A stretch of 64,000 bases of DNA from Mitsuaria chitosanitabida ATCC BAA-476 = NBRC 102408. GTDB taxonomy: Bacteria > Pseudomonadota > Gammaproteobacteria > Burkholderiales > Burkholderiaceae_C. Positions 58,842-64,000 of this stretch are shown here, piece by piece. The stretch covers positions 124,001 to 188,000 of the forward strand of contig NZ_BCYP01000006.1 in assembly GCF_001598255.1 (NCBI RefSeq), read 5' to 3'. The translations under genes were made by a program, and so were the position numbers. Below the pieces are notes generated by a model that was not told where the DNA came from, ran no database searches, and saw only the letters and a program-made list of their open reading frames with translations. Every line of letters starts with the position of its first letter. Position 1 is the stretch's first letter.

Positions 58842-59663
58842 TCAGTACATCAAGCGGTCGGGACGGATATCGCGAAGAATCGTCGTCGCGATCTCCTCGA
58901 TCGACTTGTGCGTCGAGGACAGCCAGTTGATGCCGGCCTTCTTCATCATGGTCTCGGCCTCGCGGACCTCGTAATGGCAGTTCATCAGATCGGCGTACTT
59001 GCTGCCGGGCCGGCGCTCGTTGCGCACCTGCGCCAGGCGCTCGGGATCGATGGTCAGGCCGAAGCACTTCTTCTTGTGCGGGATCAGCAGCGAGGGGAGG
59101 TGGCCGCGCTCGAAGTCCTCGGGGATCAGCGGATAGTTGGCGGCCTTGATGCCGTGCTGCATCGCCAGATAGAGCGACGTGGGCGTCTTGCCGCAGCGGC
59201 TCACGCCGACCAGGATCACGTCGGCCGTGTCCAGGTTGCGGGCGGACTGGCCGTCGTCATGCGCCAGCGAGAAGTTGATGGCCTCGATCCGGTCGTGATA
59301 TTCCTGGCTCTTGGCGACATCCGAAAAGCGGCCCACGCGGTGGTTGGACTTGATCCGGAACTCGTCCTCCAGCGGCGCGATGAAGGTGCCGAACATGTCC
59401 AGCACCAGCCCCTGGCAATCCTGCCGCACCACGTTCAGCACCTCGCGGTTGACCAGCGTCGCGAAGACGATGGGGCGCTGGCCTTCTCGCTCGCCGGTCT
59501 CGTTGATCTCGCGCACCAGCTGGATGGCCTTGTCGGCGTTGTCGACGAAGGGGCGGCGCACATGGCGCGCCTTCACCGAGAACTGGGCCAGGATGGAGTT
59601 ACCGAAGGTTTCGGCGGTGATGCCGGTGCCATCCGAGACAAAGAACACGGTGTGCTGGGTCAT
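58842..59663 (-). CDS. ppsR: PEP synthase regulatory protein (bifunctional kinase/pyrophosphorylase)
   Basis: PpsR (DUF299) inactivates PEP synthase by ADP-dependent threonine phosphorylation and reactivates it by Pi-dependent dephosphorylation. The 273-residue protein has the start MTQHTVFFVSDGTGITAETF, the P-loop GVSRCGKT (residues 153-160), and the terminal KKAGINWLSSTHKSIEEIAT region. I start at the ATG complementary to 59661-59663; a longer open frame to 59942 adds only unconserved residues. Its target gene ppsA is directly divergent, an arrangement that supports both calls. Confidence 0.95.
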   Translation of the reverse strand: MTQHTVFFVSDGTGITAETFGNSILAQFSVKARHVRRPFVDNADKAIQLVREINETGEREGQRPIVFATLVNREVLNVVRQDCQGLVLDMFGTFIAPLEDEFRIKSNHRVGRFSDVAKSQEYHDRIEAINFSLAHDDGQSARNLDTADVILVGVSRCGKTPTSLYLAMQHGIKAANYPLIPEDFERGHLPSLLIPHKKKCFGLTIDPERLAQVRNERRPGSKYADLMNCHYEVREAETMMKKAGINWLSSTHKSIEEIATTILRDIRPDRLMY

Positions 59664-59953
59664 GAAGCGCTTTCGGGGGAGCCTTTGCCGGTCCGGGAAT
59701 GCCGTGTGCCGAAGCGCGAAGGATCGCCGCCGGCCGGGCCCCGAACGAGGGCTTACATCATAGATCGGCGACCCACTAGAATCGCCCGCAGCTTGCCCCT
59801 GACCCGCATGAACGCCGCCCCGCGACGCCCACAAGAATCGACAAGACCTGTCGTGCGCCGCGTCATGCCCATCCCCCGCGCCGCCAGCGATCTGGCCCCC
59901 GCGGCGGGGCGCGTGCAGGGAGCCCCGGTTTCTCAACATCACGGAGTTTTCCC
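59664..59953. promoter_or_regulatory. Divergent ppsR/ppsA control region
   Basis: A leftward -10 TATGAT (complement of 59757-59762) and a rightward -10 TAGAAT (59777-59782, with TTACAT at 59753-59758 as a weak -35) sit almost back to back. The ppsA leader is then about 165 nt. CACGGAG (59940-59946) is its Shine-Dalgarno. A GC hairpin (CGCCGC...GCGGCG) lies in 59878-59910. I see no gene. Confidence 0.45.
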
Positions 59954-62365
<2,412 letters not shown>

Positions 62366-62392
62366 TCGCGGACCTGATCTCGCGATCATCGG

Positions 62393-62415
62393 AAGCGGCC
62401 TTCGGGCCGCTTTTT
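62393..62415 (+). terminator. Intrinsic terminator after ppsA
   Basis: AAGCGGCC (62393-62400), loop TTCG, GGCCGCTT (62405-62412), followed by Ts. A classic tetraloop terminator. Confidence 0.9.
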
Positions 62416-62484
62416 CGTTGCCGGGCCGCCCTGGGGGAAGTTGTGGATGCGCAGGGCGGGCCGGGCGACCGATGATGCGCGGCC

Positions 62485-64000
62485 ATGTCCCGACTGCCTG
62501 ATGCCGCTTTCCGCCGCCGCCTGAACCGCAACTACGCGGCCTACACCGTGGGCTTCGTGCTGCTGGTGGCGCTGCTGGGGCTGCTCGAACGCCTGGGGAT
62601 GCCCAAGCAGTGGTTGGGCTTCTCCTTCCTGCTGCTGACGGTCCTGGTCTACGCCGGCATCGGCGTCTTCAGCCGCACGACCGACCCGGTCGAGTACTAC
62701 GTCGCCGGCCGGCGCGTCCCGGCGTTCTACAACGGGATGGCCGCGGGCGCCGACTGGATGAGCGCGGCGAGCTTCCTCGGCATGGCGGGCAGTCTCTATC
62801 TGGCGGGTTATGGCGGACTGGCCTTCGTGCTCGGCTGGACGGGCGGCTTCTGCCTGGTCGCGCTGCTGCTCGCGCCGTACTTGCGCCGTTTCGCCGGCTT
62901 CACCGTCCCGGACTTCCTCGGTGCCCGCTTCGACAGCCGCGCACTGCGCGTGATGGGCGCGGCGGCCGCGGTGCTGGTGTCCTTCATCTACCTCGTCGCC
63001 CAGATCTACGCGATCGGCCTGATCACGACCCGCCTCACCGGGCTGACCTTCGAGATCGGCCTGTTCGTCGGCCTGGGGGGCGTGCTGGTGTGTTCCTTCC
63101 TCGGCGGCATGCGGGCGGTCACCTGGACCCAGGTGGCCCAGTACATCATCATGATCGTGGCCTACGTGCTGCCGGTGATGTGGCTGTCGGTGCAGCAGAC
63201 GGGCTTCCCGCTGCCGCAGTTCACGGCCGGGAGCGAAGTCCGCCAGATCACCCAGCGAGAGGAACAGCTCCTCAAGGATCCGAAGGAGCTCGAGGTCCGG
63301 GCCCTCTACGAGCAGCGGGCCCGCGAGCACGAGCAACTGCTCGCCGGCCTGCCGCAATCGCTGGACGCGGAGCGCCAGAAAGCCTCCCAGGTGATCGCAC
63401 GGCTGAAGGCGGAGGATGCGCCGCTCGCCCAGATCCAGTCCGCCGAGAAGCTGCGGGCGGCCCTCCCGCGCACCGAGGCCGAGGCCCGCGAGGCCTGGCA
63501 GCGCGCCGTCGCCGCCCACCGTCAACGCGCCGAGCCGCTGGCGGGCATGCCCCCGCACGCGCGCCCCTTCGCCGGCGATCCGGCCGGCACGCCCGCGGAG
63601 CAGGAGGCCTACACACTCTCCCGGCGCAACTTCCTGGCGCTGGTCTTCGTGCTGATGGTCGGGACCGCCGGCCTGCCGCACATCCTGACGCGCTACTACA
63701 CGACGCCCAGCGTGGCCGAGACGCGGCGATCGGTCGCCTGGTCGCTGTTCTTCATCGCGCTGCTGTACCTGAGCGCGCCGGCGCTGGCGGTGATGCTCAA
63801 GTACGAGGTCTTCAACCACCTGGTCGGCACCCCGATCGCGGAACTGCCCAACTGGATCCGGCAGTGGATGCGCGTGGACCCCTCGCTGCTGAGCATCCAC
63901 GACATCAACCATGACGGGATCCTGCAGCTCGGGGAACTGCAGCTGGGCGGCGACATCGTGCTGCTGATGACGCCGGAACTCGCCGGGCTGCCCTATGTGC
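62485..64000 (+). CDS. Sodium:solute symporter (VC_2705-like), 3' end outside window
   Basis: The frame opens at ATG 62485 and runs off the right edge (505 codons visible). The sodium:solute symporter core is clear: SRTTDPVEYYVAGRRVPAFY, MAAGADWMSAASFLGMAGSL, and FLGGMRAVTWTQVAQYIIM. Residues about 236-380 form a hydrophilic, charged, probably coiled-coil insert (TQREEQLLKDPKELEVRALY) before the membrane part resumes at FLALVFVLMVGTAGLPHIL. A canonical EF-hand loop, DINHDGILQLGE, lies at residues 473-484. It resembles the VC_2705 subfamily rather than ActP. The substrate is unknown. No DUF4212 partner gene precedes it here. Confidence 0.82.
   Translation, partial: MSRLPDAAFRRRLNRNYAAYTVGFVLLVALLGLLERLGMPKQWLGFSFLLLTVLVYAGIGVFSRTTDPVEYYVAGRRVPAFYNGMAAGADWMSAASFLGMAGSLYLAGYGGLAFVLGWTGGFCLVALLLAPYLRRFAGFTVPDFLGARFDSRALRVMGAAAAVLVSFIYLVAQIYAIGLITTRLTGLTFEIGLFVGLGGVLVCSFLGGMRAVTWTQVAQYIIMIVAYVLPVMWLSVQQTGFPLPQFTAGSEVRQITQREEQLLKDPKELEVRALYEQRAREHEQLLAGLPQSLDAERQKASQVIARLKAEDAPLAQIQSAEKLRAALPRTEAEAREAWQRAVAAHRQRAEPLAGMPPHARPFAGDPAGTPAEQEAYTLSRRNFLALVFVLMVGTAGLPHILTRYYTTPSVAETRRSVAWSLFFIALLYLSAPALAVMLKYEVFNHLVGTPIAELPNWIRQWMRVDPSLLSIHDINHDGILQLGELQLGGDIVLLMTPELAGLPYV

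Overview
This window is high-GC (by eye about two thirds G+C) chromosomal DNA from a betaproteobacterium. The order Burkholderiales is strongly suggested, most likely the Roseateles/Mitsuaria/Rubrivivax side. The reasons are the gene order sucA-odhB-lpdA-zapE, the use of hisZ, a PEP-CTERM protein, and the joining in one run of two clusters that are separate in E. coli (rlmN...der and hfq...rnr). Almost every gene is a housekeeping gene with uniform codon use. I see no prophage, insertion sequence, CRISPR array, toxin-antitoxin pair or defence island.

Layout. 1-105 is the 5' end of a leftward 2OG-Fe(II) oxygenase-like gene. 448-6263 encodes the whole 2-oxoglutarate dehydrogenase complex (E1, E2, E3), followed by zapE. 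7562-11645 holds a secreted coiled-coil protein of unknown function, a PP2C-type phosphatase, a small YdcH-like protein and a DinG-family helicase. bamD and rluD diverge at 12.7 kb, followed by scpB, rluB and ndk. 17953-26905 is a tightly packed operon (rlmN, pilF, rodZ, ispG, hisS, yfgM, bamB, der) with several 4-nt stop/start overlaps, continuing into hfq, hflX, hflK, hflC (to 30933). hisZ, purA and a phosphoribosyltransferase gene follow. tRNA-Leu(CAG) is transcribed leftward, away from rnr (34.5-37.2 kb). 37.3-42.5 kb is the only accessory-looking stretch, all leftward: an amidase, a DadA-like oxidoreductase, a bifunctional NAD(P)HX repair enzyme and a PEP-CTERM protein with a near-perfect sigma-54 promoter. 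42696-57894 is the conserved translation / isoprenoid / envelope run (rpsB, tsf, pyrH, frr, uppS, cdsA, dxr, rseP, bamA, skp, lpxD, fabZ, lpxA, lpxB, rnhB) ending in a TrmH-family methyltransferase. The window closes with an EamA transporter, ppsR and ppsA (divergent), and a truncated sodium:solute symporter.

How the genes work together. Outer-membrane assembly dominates: BamA, BamB, BamD, Skp, RseP, the first lipid A steps (LpxD, LpxA, LpxB) with FabZ, and undecaprenyl-PP synthase. A second theme is ribosome and RNA work (S2, EF-Ts, RRF, RluB, RluD, RlmN, TrmH, Der, HflX, Hfq, RNase R, RNase HII). A third is central carbon flow (OGDH; PEP synthase with its regulatory kinase/pyrophosphorylase).

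The novel-looking material is in the non-coding DNA. It comprises a two-copy family of long hairpins with conserved unpaired segments and covarying stems (4682-4807 and 11712-11820), a cloverleaf-like three-way junction beside tRNA-Leu built on a stem that shares 14 nt with the tRNA 3' part (34380-34468), a 17-unit graded heptanucleotide tandem array (39751-39869), and a sigma-54 promoter next to a CCCTAG palindrome in front of the PEP-CTERM gene. In protein space, the symporter carries a canonical EF-hand loop and a large hydrophilic insert.
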